Shown piece by piece: positions 22,574 through 31,444 of a DNA stretch of 59,357 nt. Position 1 is the stretch's first letter. Each line of letters starts with the position of its first letter. The stretch spans positions 33,121 through 92,477 of the forward strand of contig CADAZN010000010.1 in NCBI GenBank assembly GCA_902792435.1. Reading direction: 5' to 3'. This DNA comes from an uncultured Bacteroidales bacterium. GTDB lineage: Bacteria > Bacteroidota > Bacteroidia > Bacteroidales > Muribaculaceae. The position numbers and the translations under genes were made by a program. A model generated the notes under the pieces. It was not told the origin of the DNA, made no database searches, and worked only from the letters and a program-made list of their open reading frames with translations.

Positions 22574-23692
22574 ATGATGCGAAAGTATATTTCAATAATA
22601 TGTATCCTGTTGCTACTCACGGCGTGTCGCGGTGGAGTTGCTGATAATAAGGATGCTACAAGTAACGATTCAGTAATAACTGAGGCAAAACTAATTACTA
22701 TTGCCCACGAGGAAGGCTTTACAAGAGTGGATATTACCGATCCATGGAATCAAGGAAGAGTGTTGCACACCTATCTGCTCGTTCCCAGCGATAAGGAACT
22801 ACCAGCTAAACTGCCTAAGGGAACTGTAGTGCGCACACCAGTGAAAAATGTGCTTGTGTACTCAAGCGTGCACTCGAGCGTGCTGCGCGAGTTAGGTGCT
22901 GGCGATGCCGTGCGTGGAGTGTGTGATGCCCAATATTTCAATGACTCAATAATATCCCAAGGTCTCAACGATGGCACCATTACCGACTGCGGTAACTCGA
23001 TGCAACCCACTGTGGAGAAGGTGATAGAGATGAAGCCCGACGCTATCCTGCTTTCGCCCTATCAAGACGCCACTTACGGGCAGATTACAAAACTCGATGT
23101 TCCTATCATTGAGTGTGCCGACTATATGGAATACACCCCGCTTGGCCGTGCCGAGTGGATAAAGTTTTATGGTGAACTGGTGGGCAAGCCTGAGCTTGCT
23201 GATAGCATTTATAAAAAAGTTGTTGCCGATTACAACAAGGTTAAGGAAACTGTTGATAGCAAGAAGCTCAATCGTCCACTTATCCTAACTGAGAACTTGA
23301 TAAGTGGTATTTGGAATGTGCCAGGAGGGCAGAGCTACATGGCTCAGTTTATTAAAGATGCTGGCGGTGATTATCCTTGGGCCGACGACAAAAACACTGG
23401 TTCTCTTACACTTGACTTTAACCAAGTGCTAGCACGGGCTCAGAAGGCTGATTACTGGCTGCTCAAGTCGCCAGCGATTCATTCTCTCGCCGACCTCAAG
23501 AGTTCTTATTCACTTAATGACCAGTTTGAGGCGTACAAGAAGGGAAATGTGTATGTGTGCGACACTAACACAACCCACTTTTTTGATCGCTTCCCGTTCC
23601 ACCCTGAGGTTCTGCTACAGGAATATTTCAAGATTTTCCATCCTGAGGTTGCAACAGATTACCAGCTCCAATTCTTTAAGAAAGTGGGTTAA
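22574..23692 (+). CDS. ABC-transporter substrate-binding lipoprotein (iron/cobalamin type)
   Basis: A 372-residue periplasmic binding protein of the BtuF/FepB fold (Peripla_BP_2), anchored by a lipid (MMRKYISIICILLLLTAC). Two lobes are visible: VKNVLVYSSVHSSVLRELGAGDAVRGV at about 95-122 and the EKVIEMKPDAILLSPYQ helix-strand near 152, typical of the rigid-helix class. Captures an iron-siderophore, haem or cobalamin-type ligand. Its TAA overlaps the permease ATG by one base, and the ATPase gene follows, giving the classic importer order. The ligand cannot be read from sequence; no TonB receptor is adjacent. Confidence 0.88.
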   Translation: MMRKYISIICILLLLTACRGGVADNKDATSNDSVITEAKLITIAHEEGFTRVDITDPWNQGRVLHTYLLVPSDKELPAKLPKGTVVRTPVKNVLVYSSVHSSVLRELGAGDAVRGVCDAQYFNDSIISQGLNDGTITDCGNSMQPTVEKVIEMKPDAILLSPYQDATYGQITKLDVPIIECADYMEYTPLGRAEWIKFYGELVGKPELADSIYKKVVADYNKVKETVDSKKLNRPLILTENLISGIWNVPGGQSYMAQFIKDAGGDYPWADDKNTGSLTLDFNQVLARAQKADYWLLKSPAIHSLADLKSSYSLNDQFEAYKKGNVYVCDTNTTHFFDRFPFHPEVLLQEYFKIFHPEVATDYQLQFFKKVG

Positions 23693-24738
23693 TGATGACA
23701 CGTTCTGCTTCACATCGGTTTGCTGTAGTCACCACAGTGCTTGTAGTTGCTCTTGCATTGCTCGTGGTGGCTTGCCTGATTTTTGGGTCGGTTGACATTG
23801 CATCAAAGGATGTTTTCAACATATTAATGGGCAACGATAGCGGTAACGAGGCGTGGAACATTATTGTGCTGCAGTCGCGACTGCCAATGATTGTCACAGC
23901 TATGCTGGCTGGTGCCGCGCTGAGCGTGAGCGGCCTGTTGCTTCAAACCACCTTCAACAACCCCCTTGCCGGTCCATCGATACTCGGTGTGTCGACCGGT
24001 GCTGGCCTTGGTGTCGCTATTGTGATGCTCGCGATGGGTGGCACAATAGGCGGTGTGTTTGGCGAGACAGTGGGCAGCTACATGGCTACGCTGCTGGGCG
24101 CCATCGTTGGTGCTGGCGTGGTGCTGGTGATTCTCATCACATTTGCATCGATTGTGAAGAGCTCGACGATGTTGCTCATCATCGGTATCCTCATCAGCTA
24201 TCTTGCATCGAGTGTGATATCGTTGCTCAACTCGGTAGCCACCGAGCAGGGCCTCCACAGCTATGTGGCCTGGGGATTTGGAAACTTTGCCGGTGTGTCG
24301 CTTGAGCAACTGCCAGTGTTCGGCACGATAATCGTGTTGTCGCTGGTGGCTTCGTTGCTCATGATAAAGCCCTTGAACGCATTGCTGCTGGGCACCCGAT
24401 ATGCCCAGAATCTTGGCGTCAACACCCATCGCACCCGCAACCTGCTCTTGCTCATCACAGGTGTGCTCACGGCTGTTGTGACAGCGTTTTGCGGTCCTAT
24501 TGGTTTCTTGGGGCTCGTGGTGCCACACATCGCAAGGCTCGCCCTTAACACGTCGGAGCACGGACGGCTGCTGCCCGTGACAATGCTCACTGGCGCTGCC
24601 GTGGCACTCTTGTGCTCGCTGCTCAGCGTGACCTCGCCCCACGGCATCATCCCTATCAATGCAATAACACCCATAATTGGCGTGCCTATCATTATATATA
24701 TCATTATCAACCGCAGGCGCATCAACTATTTCAACTGA
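23692..24738 (+). CDS. FecCD-family ABC transporter permease
   Basis: A 348-residue inner-membrane permease with about nine to ten spans (first at residues 12-35). Family signatures are RLPMIVTAMLAGAALSVSGLLLQTTFNNPLAGPSILGVSTGAGLG near residues 60-105 and CGPIGFLGLVVPHIARL near 265, the loop that contacts the ATPase. It would form a homodimeric channel. Translationally coupled to the binding protein, with a six-base gap to the ATPase gene. Confidence 0.92.
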   Translation: MMTRSASHRFAVVTTVLVVALALLVVACLIFGSVDIASKDVFNILMGNDSGNEAWNIIVLQSRLPMIVTAMLAGAALSVSGLLLQTTFNNPLAGPSILGVSTGAGLGVAIVMLAMGGTIGGVFGETVGSYMATLLGAIVGAGVVLVILITFASIVKSSTMLLIIGILISYLASSVISLLNSVATEQGLHSYVAWGFGNFAGVSLEQLPVFGTIIVLSLVASLLMIKPLNALLLGTRYAQNLGVNTHRTRNLLLLITGVLTAVVTAFCGPIGFLGLVVPHIARLALNTSEHGRLLPVTMLTGAAVALLCSLLSVTSPHGIIPINAITPIIGVPIIIYIIINRRRINYFN

Positions 24739-24744
24739 TAATAT

Positions 24745-25719
24745 ATGGCAATTCTTGAAACACACGATCTGGCAGTGGGATTTGGACAAGGAACCAAGCG
24801 AACCACCTTGCTCTCGGGGCTCAACTTGAAGCTCGAGAAGGGCAGGATGGTTGCCCTCCTGGGACGTAACGGTGCAGGAAAGTCGACCTTGCTCAAGGCG
24901 CTCACCTGCGACACGTTGCCCATTGACGGCACTGTGGAGATTGATGGCAAGAAATCAACTGATATCGCTAAGCGCGAACTCTCTCGCCTGGTGGCACTTG
25001 TCGCTACTGAGCGCATTATGGGTGGCGCTTTCACCATAAGGGAACTGGTGGCCCTTGGTCGCCAGCCTCACACTGGCTTCTTGGGGCGCTTGAGCCGTCA
25101 CGACAACGAAGTGGTTGACGCCTGCCTCGAGGCAGTGGGGATTACCGATAAAGCCGAGCAACACGTCGCCAACCTGAGTGACGGCGAGCGACAAAAGGCG
25201 ATGGTGGCCAAAGCTTTAGCACAAGAAACCCCCATAATTGTGCTTGACGAGCCCACTGCGTTTCTCGACGTGGCGAGCCGCATCGAGACGATGAAACTGC
25301 TCCACAAGTTGGCGCGTGAGCAAGACAAAGCAGTGCTCTTGTCAAGCCATGACATCTCGCAGTCGCTGCTTCTTGCCGACGAGCTATGGGTAATCACTAA
25401 TGACCGCGAAGTGATTACCGGCTCGACCGAGCAGGTGGTGATGAGTGGCGCAATGGACCGAGTGTTTGGCGACAAAGCTATCGCGTTTAACGGCAACTTG
25501 TGCGACTATGAGGCGCAGCTGCCGTCTATGGGGTCGGTGAAAATCAAGTGTGATGACCCTGTGCTCGAGCGCTGCATGGTCAACGCCTTGCTGCGCAACG
25601 GCATCAATGTTGATGATGGTAGCAATAAGTCGATAGAGATAAAGGCGGTGGATCGCATCATCCTCCCCAACGGTGAAATCGTTGAAACTGTGCAAGAAGT
25701 TATTGACATATTTCAATAA
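24745..25719 (+). CDS. ABC transporter ATP-binding protein (FecE/BtuD type)
   Basis: A 324-residue ATPase. Walker A is GRNGAGKST (residues 39-47), the signature is LSDGERQKAMVAKAL, Walker B is IIVLDEPTAFLD, and the H-loop is LLSSHD. The canonical module ends near residue 250; the last about 75 residues are an extra alpha/beta region (RCMVNALLRNGINVDDG...) found on some Bacteroidetes members. Powers the permease encoded just upstream. Confidence 0.92.
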   Translation: MAILETHDLAVGFGQGTKRTTLLSGLNLKLEKGRMVALLGRNGAGKSTLLKALTCDTLPIDGTVEIDGKKSTDIAKRELSRLVALVATERIMGGAFTIRELVALGRQPHTGFLGRLSRHDNEVVDACLEAVGITDKAEQHVANLSDGERQKAMVAKALAQETPIIVLDEPTAFLDVASRIETMKLLHKLAREQDKAVLLSSHDISQSLLLADELWVITNDREVITGSTEQVVMSGAMDRVFGDKAIAFNGNLCDYEAQLPSMGSVKIKCDDPVLERCMVNALLRNGINVDDGSNKSIEIKAVDRIILPNGEIVETVQEVIDIFQ

Positions 25720-25746
25720 ATAGCAATGTAATTCGTTTATAAGTAT

Positions 25747-26193
25747 ATGATTGATAAAGTAAAAGTTAAAATAGTAAACAAGAGCCCCAATGCCTTGCCC
25801 GCCTATAGCACTGAGCAGAGTGCCGGCATGGACCTCAGGGCTTGGCTCAAAGAACCTGTGACGTTGAAACCCATGGAGCGCACACTAATACCCACGGGAG
25901 TCTATATTGAGTTGCCACCTGGCTATGAGTGCCAAATCAGGCCTCGCAGCGGTCTCGCCCTTAAGCGTGGTCTCACGGTGCTCAACTCGCCTGGTACCAT
26001 CGATGCCGACTACCGAGGCGAGGTGTGTGTGATTCTTGCCAACCTGAGCAATGAGGAGCAGACCATCGAGAATGGCGAGCGCGTGTGCCAAATGGTGGTG
26101 GCGCGCCACTCAACAGTGGTGTGGCAGCAAGTGGAAGAACTTGGCGACACCGAGCGCGGCGCTGGAGGTTTTGGCCATACAGGAACAAAATAA
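25747..26193 (+). CDS. dut: dUTP diphosphatase
   Basis: A 148-residue trimeric dUTPase that hydrolyses dUTP to dUMP and keeps uracil out of DNA. The five family motifs are visible in order: [35 protein letters not shown] (uracil pocket and catalytic Asp), [10 protein letters not shown] and the C-terminal [12 protein letters not shown] that closes the active site. The length is typical. First gene of a dut-TPR-DUF4292 run with short spacings (12 bases to the TPR gene). Confidence 0.96.
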   Translation: MIDKVKVKIVNKSPNALPAYSTEQSAGMDLRAWLKEPVTLKPMERTLIPTGVYIELPPGYECQIRPRSGLALKRGLTVLNSPGTIDADYRGEVCVILANLSNEEQTIENGERVCQMVVARHSTVVWQQVEELGDTERGAGGFGHTGTK

Positions 26194-26205
26194 TAGTCAC
26201 GAAAA

Positions 26206-27963
26206 ATGAAAAAAATAACACGAATAACAATAGTTGCTCTCTTGCTGATGATGGTCATTGGTCAAGCGATGGCTAGTGGTGGCAAGAAAAAGACTGTGGC
26301 CAGGGAAATAACCGAGCAAGACAAGCGCAAAGCCGAGTACATTTTTCTGCAAGCTCAGTCCCATAAGGCACAAGACAGCATTGCTGCCTATTATGACCTC
26401 ATTAAGTATGCCTACGAGCTTGACTCTACCAACACCGCCATATCTTTCTACTACGGCTACCTGAAGTTGGTAAAGGACAACAGCACCGACCTTGAGAAGA
26501 ACAAGGGCCTTGAGATGATGAAGAAACACGTTGATGCTCATCCCGAGGACTACTACGAGGCCACTTATTTCAGTGATGCCTGCATGAGCCTGCGACACAA
26601 GGACTGGGGGCTTGCCGCCATTGAGAAGCAAGGAGAGTTGTATCCTACTAAAATAGAGGTTCAGATGAGACTCGCTGCTGCCTATGTCAGGAACGAGAAG
26701 TATGCCGAGGCTCTGAAAGTGTATGAGAAAATCGAGGGGTTTGAGGGCAAAACTACCGAGATAACCGCCTATAAAGCTGCGTTGTGTTCTCAACTAGGTG
26801 ACACTTTGGGTGCCCTCAACGAAATAAGAACACTCTACAACACTGCACCCTCCAATGTTGACTACAACCTAGTGATGAGCGAGGTGTTCAATCAGTACAA
26901 TATGCCCGACAGCGCACTTTACTATCTTGACCGAGCTCAGAGCTTGGATCCCGAGAACGGCAATGTCTATTTTGCTAAAGCTCAGTATTATGACGCGATA
27001 GGTGACTCGATAAACTATGACAAGCAAATTTACAACGCTCTTGTTTCGGACGATTTGCCAGTGGAGACAAAACTTGATGTGCTCACGCAATACACACAAA
27101 CCCAGCTGCTGCGCAATGATTCTACCGAGCGCGTCAACAATCTGTTCAAGGTGCTGGTGGCCCAGCATCCTCATGAGCCCAAGGTGCACGAACTCTACAG
27201 CATGTATTACTCAACTATCAAGGACTACAAGCACGCAATAGAGGAGTTGGGATATGAGGTGGATTTGAGTCCCACCAACCCCGAAGCTTGGCAGCGATTG
27301 ATGGTTGTGAACATTTTGGACGACAACTATGCAGGAGCTGTTGTCGCTGCTCAAAAGGCGTTGGAATATAACCCCGAAAACTTGGATCTTTACCGCTACA
27401 TAGCGCCGTCCTACTATCAGATGAAGGAGTATGACAAGGCTATAGAAACTTACGACAAAGCCTTGGCTATGGTCGATAGCACAAAGAACGAGGACCTTTA
27501 CAGCGACCTGTTGTGTGGCAAGGGCGATGTCTATGTTGAGATTGGCGACTCGACTCGCGGTTACGAGCTCTATGAGCGTGCGCTCGCTATATCTCCCAAC
27601 AACACAGGCGTGATGAACAACTATGCCTATTTCCTGTCGTTGAGCGGAAAGGACCTGGACAAAGCCGAGAGCATGGCTGCCAAGGCTGTGTATGCCAACC
27701 CCGGCAACGCCACATTTATTGATACCTATGCTTGGGTCTATTTCAAGAAGAAGAACTATGACATGGCATTGTTATATATCAAATCGGCAATGGAGAACAT
27801 TGACACACCTAATGCCGACATTCTGGAGCACTATGGCGACATCTTGTTCATGACAGGCGATGAAGACGGTGCCGTGGTTCAATGGGAAAAGGCATTAGAG
27901 CTAAAGCCTGACAATGAGTTGCTTCAGCGCAAGGTGAAGGATAAAACCTACTATGAAAAATGA
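26206..27963 (+). CDS. Exported tetratricopeptide-repeat protein
   Basis: A 585-residue protein with a signal peptide (MKKITRITIVALLLMMVIGQAMA). TPR units cover most of the chain, for example YAEALKVYEKIEGFEGK, ALYYLDRAQSLDPENGNVYF, YAGAVVAAQKALEYNPENLDL, YDKAIETYDKALAMVDS and AVVQWEKALELKPDNEL. It is probably periplasmic and a scaffold. Its TGA overlaps the downstream DUF4292 ATG (ATGA at 27960), so the two are coupled. The same pairing next to dut is common in Bacteroidetes and suggests an envelope-assembly role; this is family knowledge, not seen here. Confidence 0.85.
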   Translation: MKKITRITIVALLLMMVIGQAMASGGKKKTVAREITEQDKRKAEYIFLQAQSHKAQDSIAAYYDLIKYAYELDSTNTAISFYYGYLKLVKDNSTDLEKNKGLEMMKKHVDAHPEDYYEATYFSDACMSLRHKDWGLAAIEKQGELYPTKIEVQMRLAAAYVRNEKYAEALKVYEKIEGFEGKTTEITAYKAALCSQLGDTLGALNEIRTLYNTAPSNVDYNLVMSEVFNQYNMPDSALYYLDRAQSLDPENGNVYFAKAQYYDAIGDSINYDKQIYNALVSDDLPVETKLDVLTQYTQTQLLRNDSTERVNNLFKVLVAQHPHEPKVHELYSMYYSTIKDYKHAIEELGYEVDLSPTNPEAWQRLMVVNILDDNYAGAVVAAQKALEYNPENLDLYRYIAPSYYQMKEYDKAIETYDKALAMVDSTKNEDLYSDLLCGKGDVYVEIGDSTRGYELYERALAISPNNTGVMNNYAYFLSLSGKDLDKAESMAAKAVYANPGNATFIDTYAWVYFKKKNYDMALLYIKSAMENIDTPNADILEHYGDILFMTGDEDGAVVQWEKALELKPDNELLQRKVKDKTYYEK

Positions 27964-28835
27964 TTAATGCACAAGATATTATGTCAAGAAACTGTTTAAT
28001 AATTCTGGCAATTGCTGTGTTGATGGCCACAACAAGCTGTTCCAAGAAGATAGCAGAGCCAGTTATAGAAATTAACAATAACGCTTCAACCAATAATGGT
28101 GTGTCGGAAAGCGCAAAGCCGATATTAACCTATTTTCAGCCCGACTGGACCTCTTTCAAAAGTGGTGGCAACGCTAAGATTGAGGCTGGTGGTAAGCCAT
28201 TGAGCTCGTCGATGCAGATGCGCATGCAGCGTGGCAAGAGCATTTATGTCTCGCTTAGGCCAGTGATGGGAATCGAGGTTGCCAAGATGGTGATTAGCGA
28301 CGACTCGATATTGCTCGTTGACAAGCTTCACAAGCGCTACATGCACGAGAAGGCCTCGTTGCTCACTAACGGCGTGCCGGTTACTGTCGAGAACTTGCAG
28401 GATATTTTTCTTGGAAGGGCATTTGAGCTGGGCATAGGTTCGCTCAATCAAGACCTTAAAGACGACTTCTCGGTTGAGACTGCCGATGGCGGCAAGGTGA
28501 TTTTGAAACCTCGTGAGCAATTCAAAGGCTTTGACTATAATTTTGTCTATGACAAGAAGAATAACATAGTCTCGCTTGATGTCACCCCAACCAAGCAAGG
28601 TGCTTCGACCTATAGTGTGACTTATGGTGACGTGAAGGGCACTATTGCAGGCAAGGTTGCTGGCTCGCTAAAGGTGTCGACAACGATGGGTGGCAAAGCT
28701 TTCACACTTGCCATTGATTATAACGACATGAAGTGGAATGAAGAGTTCACCGTCGACACTAAAGCACCTGGTAGCAAGTACACTCGCGTTCGTGGCAATG
28801 ACATTATGCAATTGCTTTCGGGAGTAAAGAAATAA
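27960..28835 (+). CDS. DUF4292 lipoprotein
   Basis: A 291-residue protein if the coupled ATG at 27960 is used. The signal peptide proper begins at the ATG at 27981 (MSRNCLIILAIAVLMATTSC, lipobox MATTSC). The mature part is a DUF4292 beta-rich domain resembling the LolA/LolB-type lipoprotein-binding fold: MQMRMQRGKSIYVSLRPVMG, LQDIFLGRAFELGIG and the C-terminal DYNDMKWNEEFTVDTK. The function is unproven. The neighbouring TPR gene is coupled to it. In related genomes an M23/EnvC-type peptidase gene usually follows; here a FemAB-like gene follows instead. Confidence 0.82.
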   Translation: MINAQDIMSRNCLIILAIAVLMATTSCSKKIAEPVIEINNNASTNNGVSESAKPILTYFQPDWTSFKSGGNAKIEAGGKPLSSSMQMRMQRGKSIYVSLRPVMGIEVAKMVISDDSILLVDKLHKRYMHEKASLLTNGVPVTVENLQDIFLGRAFELGIGSLNQDLKDDFSVETADGGKVILKPREQFKGFDYNFVYDKKNNIVSLDVTPTKQGASTYSVTYGDVKGTIAGKVAGSLKVSTTMGGKAFTLAIDYNDMKWNEEFTVDTKAPGSKYTRVRGNDIMQLLSGVKK

Positions 28836-28838
28836 CCT

Positions 28839-29813
28839 ATGATAACCATCAATCTTTATAATAATAGCTTGGCGCCCCAGTGGGATGAAGCAGTGCGCAA
28901 CTCGCGCAACGGCACATTCTTGCACCTTAGGGGCTATATGGATTATCACAGCGACCGATTCAACGATTTCTCACTTATGGCATGTGATGGCGACAAACTG
29001 ATTGCCATTATGCCGGCTTGCCGTGAAGGTGATACTGTTTATAGCCATCAGGGGCTCACTTTTGGCGGATGGCTGTTACCATTAAAGCACTTTGACGCCA
29101 CCACCATGTTGGAGCTATGGGAGTCTTCATTGAACTTCATGCGTTCTAATGGTGTAGCTCGCTTGGTTTACAAACCGGTGCCTCACATTTATCATCGCTA
29201 CCCGTGCGAGGAGGATTTATATGCAGTGTTCCGTTCGGGCGGGAGGATGGTGGCGAGCAACATTTCCACAACAATCGACCTTGATGAGCCATTGCCTTTC
29301 GATCGAGGAAATAAGCGCAACCTCAATGTTGCCACCAAGAGTGGGGTGGTGGTGAGTGAGTCCGACCTATGGCAGGATTATTGGCACATGCTGGACTCGC
29401 TGCTAATGGAAAAATATGGAAAGCATCCCGTCCACTCGCTTCAAGAGATAGAGTTACTCAAGACTCGCTTCCCCGAGAATATAAAGCTCTATTGTGCATT
29501 CCAAACGACGCCGAAACTTTTTATGACAAGCTTGTACGATGAATTGCTGGCGGGTGTGGTGATGTATTATAGTGGTACTGAAGTTGCTCATTGCCAATAT
29601 ATTGCTTCAACCGAATTGGGGCGTGAAAAGAAAGCTCTTTCCTTGCTCTTTGATTCTCTCATCAAGGAATCAGCGCAAGCTGGATATAGATATTTTGATT
29701 TTGGAACTTCGACCGAGAGGGGTGGACTGTATCTCAATGAGGGCTTGTTGCGACAAAAGTTTCGCCTGGGTGGACGTGGCATAGTTTATAATACCTATGA
29801 AATTGATGTTTAA
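28839..29813 (+). CDS. FemAB/GNAT-like acyltransferase
   Basis: A 324-residue cytosolic protein with the double-GNAT pattern of FemAB-like transferases. Supporting segments are NGTFLHLRGYMDYHSDRFNDFSLMA at the N-terminus, the GLTFGGWLLP strand, the NISTTIDL turn and C-terminal LLFDSLIKESAQAGYRYFDFGTSTERGG, which resembles the second acetyltransferase motif. Members add amino acids or acyl groups to peptidoglycan or surface sugars. It starts 3 bases after the DUF4292 stop and is followed 25 bases later by a flippase gene, so modification of a lipid-linked glycan is plausible. The acceptor is unknown. Confidence 0.75.
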   Translation: MITINLYNNSLAPQWDEAVRNSRNGTFLHLRGYMDYHSDRFNDFSLMACDGDKLIAIMPACREGDTVYSHQGLTFGGWLLPLKHFDATTMLELWESSLNFMRSNGVARLVYKPVPHIYHRYPCEEDLYAVFRSGGRMVASNISTTIDLDEPLPFDRGNKRNLNVATKSGVVVSESDLWQDYWHMLDSLLMEKYGKHPVHSLQEIELLKTRFPENIKLYCAFQTTPKLFMTSLYDELLAGVVMYYSGTEVAHCQYIASTELGREKKALSLLFDSLIKESAQAGYRYFDFGTSTERGGLYLNEGLLRQKFRLGGRGIVYNTYEIDV

Positions 29814-29838
29814 AGGCTTGTAACGGAACCGATTGACA

Positions 29839-31269
29839 ATGAAGCGAGAAGGCGTATCTAAAGTGGTGTTGAAAGCTATGGGCATCTTTGGTGGTGTCCA
29901 GGTTTTGAACATCCTGTGCTCGCTCATTCGAAACAAACTGGTGGCAATGTGGATTGGTCCTGCAGGAGTGGGACTTTTTGGTATTTTCAACCAGGCTCTT
30001 GAGATGCTCAATACCGCCACTAATTTAGGTGTACGCAATAGTAGTGTGCGCGACATCTCTCAGGCTGTGGAGAAACGTGATTCAAGCATGATATCGCGCA
30101 TTATCACCGTGGTTAGGCGCTGGTCGTTGTGGCTAGGCTTGGGAGGCGCGTTAATTACTATGGCTATCGCTCCGTTGCTGAGTCGATTAACCTTTGGAGA
30201 TTTCAATCACATTTGGCACTACGTAGCCTTGTCGGCAGCGGTATTGTTTATGGCTCTCACCAATGGGGAGTATGCCGTGCTTCAGGGACTCTCAAAACTG
30301 AAAAAACTGGCACGTGTCACGGTGAGTGGAACCTTGGGTGGTTTGTTGATTTCAATCCCCATGTTCTACTTTTTGCGAGAGGATAGTGTGCTGCCGTCGA
30401 TTATTGTCTACGCACTTTGTGTGATGGCTGCTGCTTTATTCACTAAGGACAAAGAATTTCCCAAAGCAAAGGTTACTTCACGTGAGACAGTATCAATGGG
30501 CGCCGATTTCATAAAGCTAGGAGTGTTTATGACCCTTGGCTCGTTTGTGGCTATGTTGGCTTCCTATATCTTTGTCTCATGGCTCAACATCACTAGCGGA
30601 AAAGAGACTGTGGGCTTCTACCAGGCAGGCTACACGCTTGTCGACAAGTATGCAGGACTGGTGTTTGTGGCGCTTGGCTATGAGTATTATCCTCGACTGG
30701 CTAGAGTTGCAGGCAGTTCGATGCGCCTCAGGGTCTTTGTCTCAAATCAAATCAACCTGTCTTTCATGGTGCTCACACCGTGTCTGCTGGCTTTCATCTT
30801 GTTGCGTTCGCATCTTGTGTGGCTACTCTATAGCAAGGAATTTCTTGTGATATTGACCTATATCTCTTGGGGAGTAGTAGGCACAGTGCTGCGAGCCACG
30901 TCATGGTGTTTCTCTTTTGTGATGCTTGCTAAAGGTGACGGCAAAATCTTCCTTATCACCGAGTCGCTTGACGCTGTCATTGGTTTGACTCTCAATATTG
31001 TGTGCTTCAGCCTGTGGGGCGTGGATGGCTTGGGATTCGCCTATATCGCATGGTTTGCATGTTACACCATCATAGTTGGAGTGGTTTACTTCAGGGTATA
31101 TCATCTCACTATCAGCATTAAATGCTTACGCAACCTTGTTGCAACCCTTTTAGTGTGCATCGCTGCAGTTCTTGCCATGCAGCATTCTCTGTGGCCAGTG
31201 GCTGCTGCTATCTTTATCATTGCGACGCCATTCTGCCTGTATCAAGCATTTCGCTCTTGGAAGAAGTAA
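29839..31269 (+). CDS. Wzx-like O-antigen translocase (MATE/MOP superfamily)
   Basis: A 476-residue polytopic protein with about 12 to 14 spans. The start is the ATG at 29839 (MKREGVSKVVLKAMGIFGGVQ); a TTG two codons upstream is less likely. The N-terminal MWIGPAGVGLFGIFNQALEML segment is characteristic of the WzxE-type O-antigen translocases. It would flip undecaprenyl-linked oligosaccharide to the periplasm. No glycosyltransferases surround it, so it is not in a full O-antigen cluster; it pairs only with the FemAB-like gene. Confidence 0.88.
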   Translation: MKREGVSKVVLKAMGIFGGVQVLNILCSLIRNKLVAMWIGPAGVGLFGIFNQALEMLNTATNLGVRNSSVRDISQAVEKRDSSMISRIITVVRRWSLWLGLGGALITMAIAPLLSRLTFGDFNHIWHYVALSAAVLFMALTNGEYAVLQGLSKLKKLARVTVSGTLGGLLISIPMFYFLREDSVLPSIIVYALCVMAAALFTKDKEFPKAKVTSRETVSMGADFIKLGVFMTLGSFVAMLASYIFVSWLNITSGKETVGFYQAGYTLVDKYAGLVFVALGYEYYPRLARVAGSSMRLRVFVSNQINLSFMVLTPCLLAFILLRSHLVWLLYSKEFLVILTYISWGVVGTVLRATSWCFSFVMLAKGDGKIFLITESLDAVIGLTLNIVCFSLWGVDGLGFAYIAWFACYTIIVGVVYFRVYHLTISIKCLRNLVATLLVCIAAVLAMQHSLWPVAAAIFIIATPFCLYQAFRSWKK

Positions 31270-31341
31270 AAAAGCTTATCAACCCAATCAGTCAGTTTAT
31301 ATATTGTCATTATTTTTTTATTATTTTTAAATAAAAATTCC

Positions 31342-31349
31342 TATCTTTG
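31342..31349 (+). promoter_or_regulatory. -7 element for the SusF-like dockerin protein
   Basis: TATCTTTG, followed by an AT-rich leader of about 90 bases that begins with a short GTTGA/TCAAC hairpin. Confidence 0.55.
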
Positions 31350-31444
31350 TGGGTTGAAAAGTCAACAAAATAAAACTAGAAAATCCAATTTGTGAGATTA
31401 TTATCTTAATACACAATATTTTATAAACCAAAAATAACTTTATT

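Noticed and set aside
28839-31269. O-antigen or capsule gene cluster
   Set aside because: Only a flippase and a FemAB-like gene are present; there are no glycosyltransferases, polymerase or sugar-nucleotide genes.
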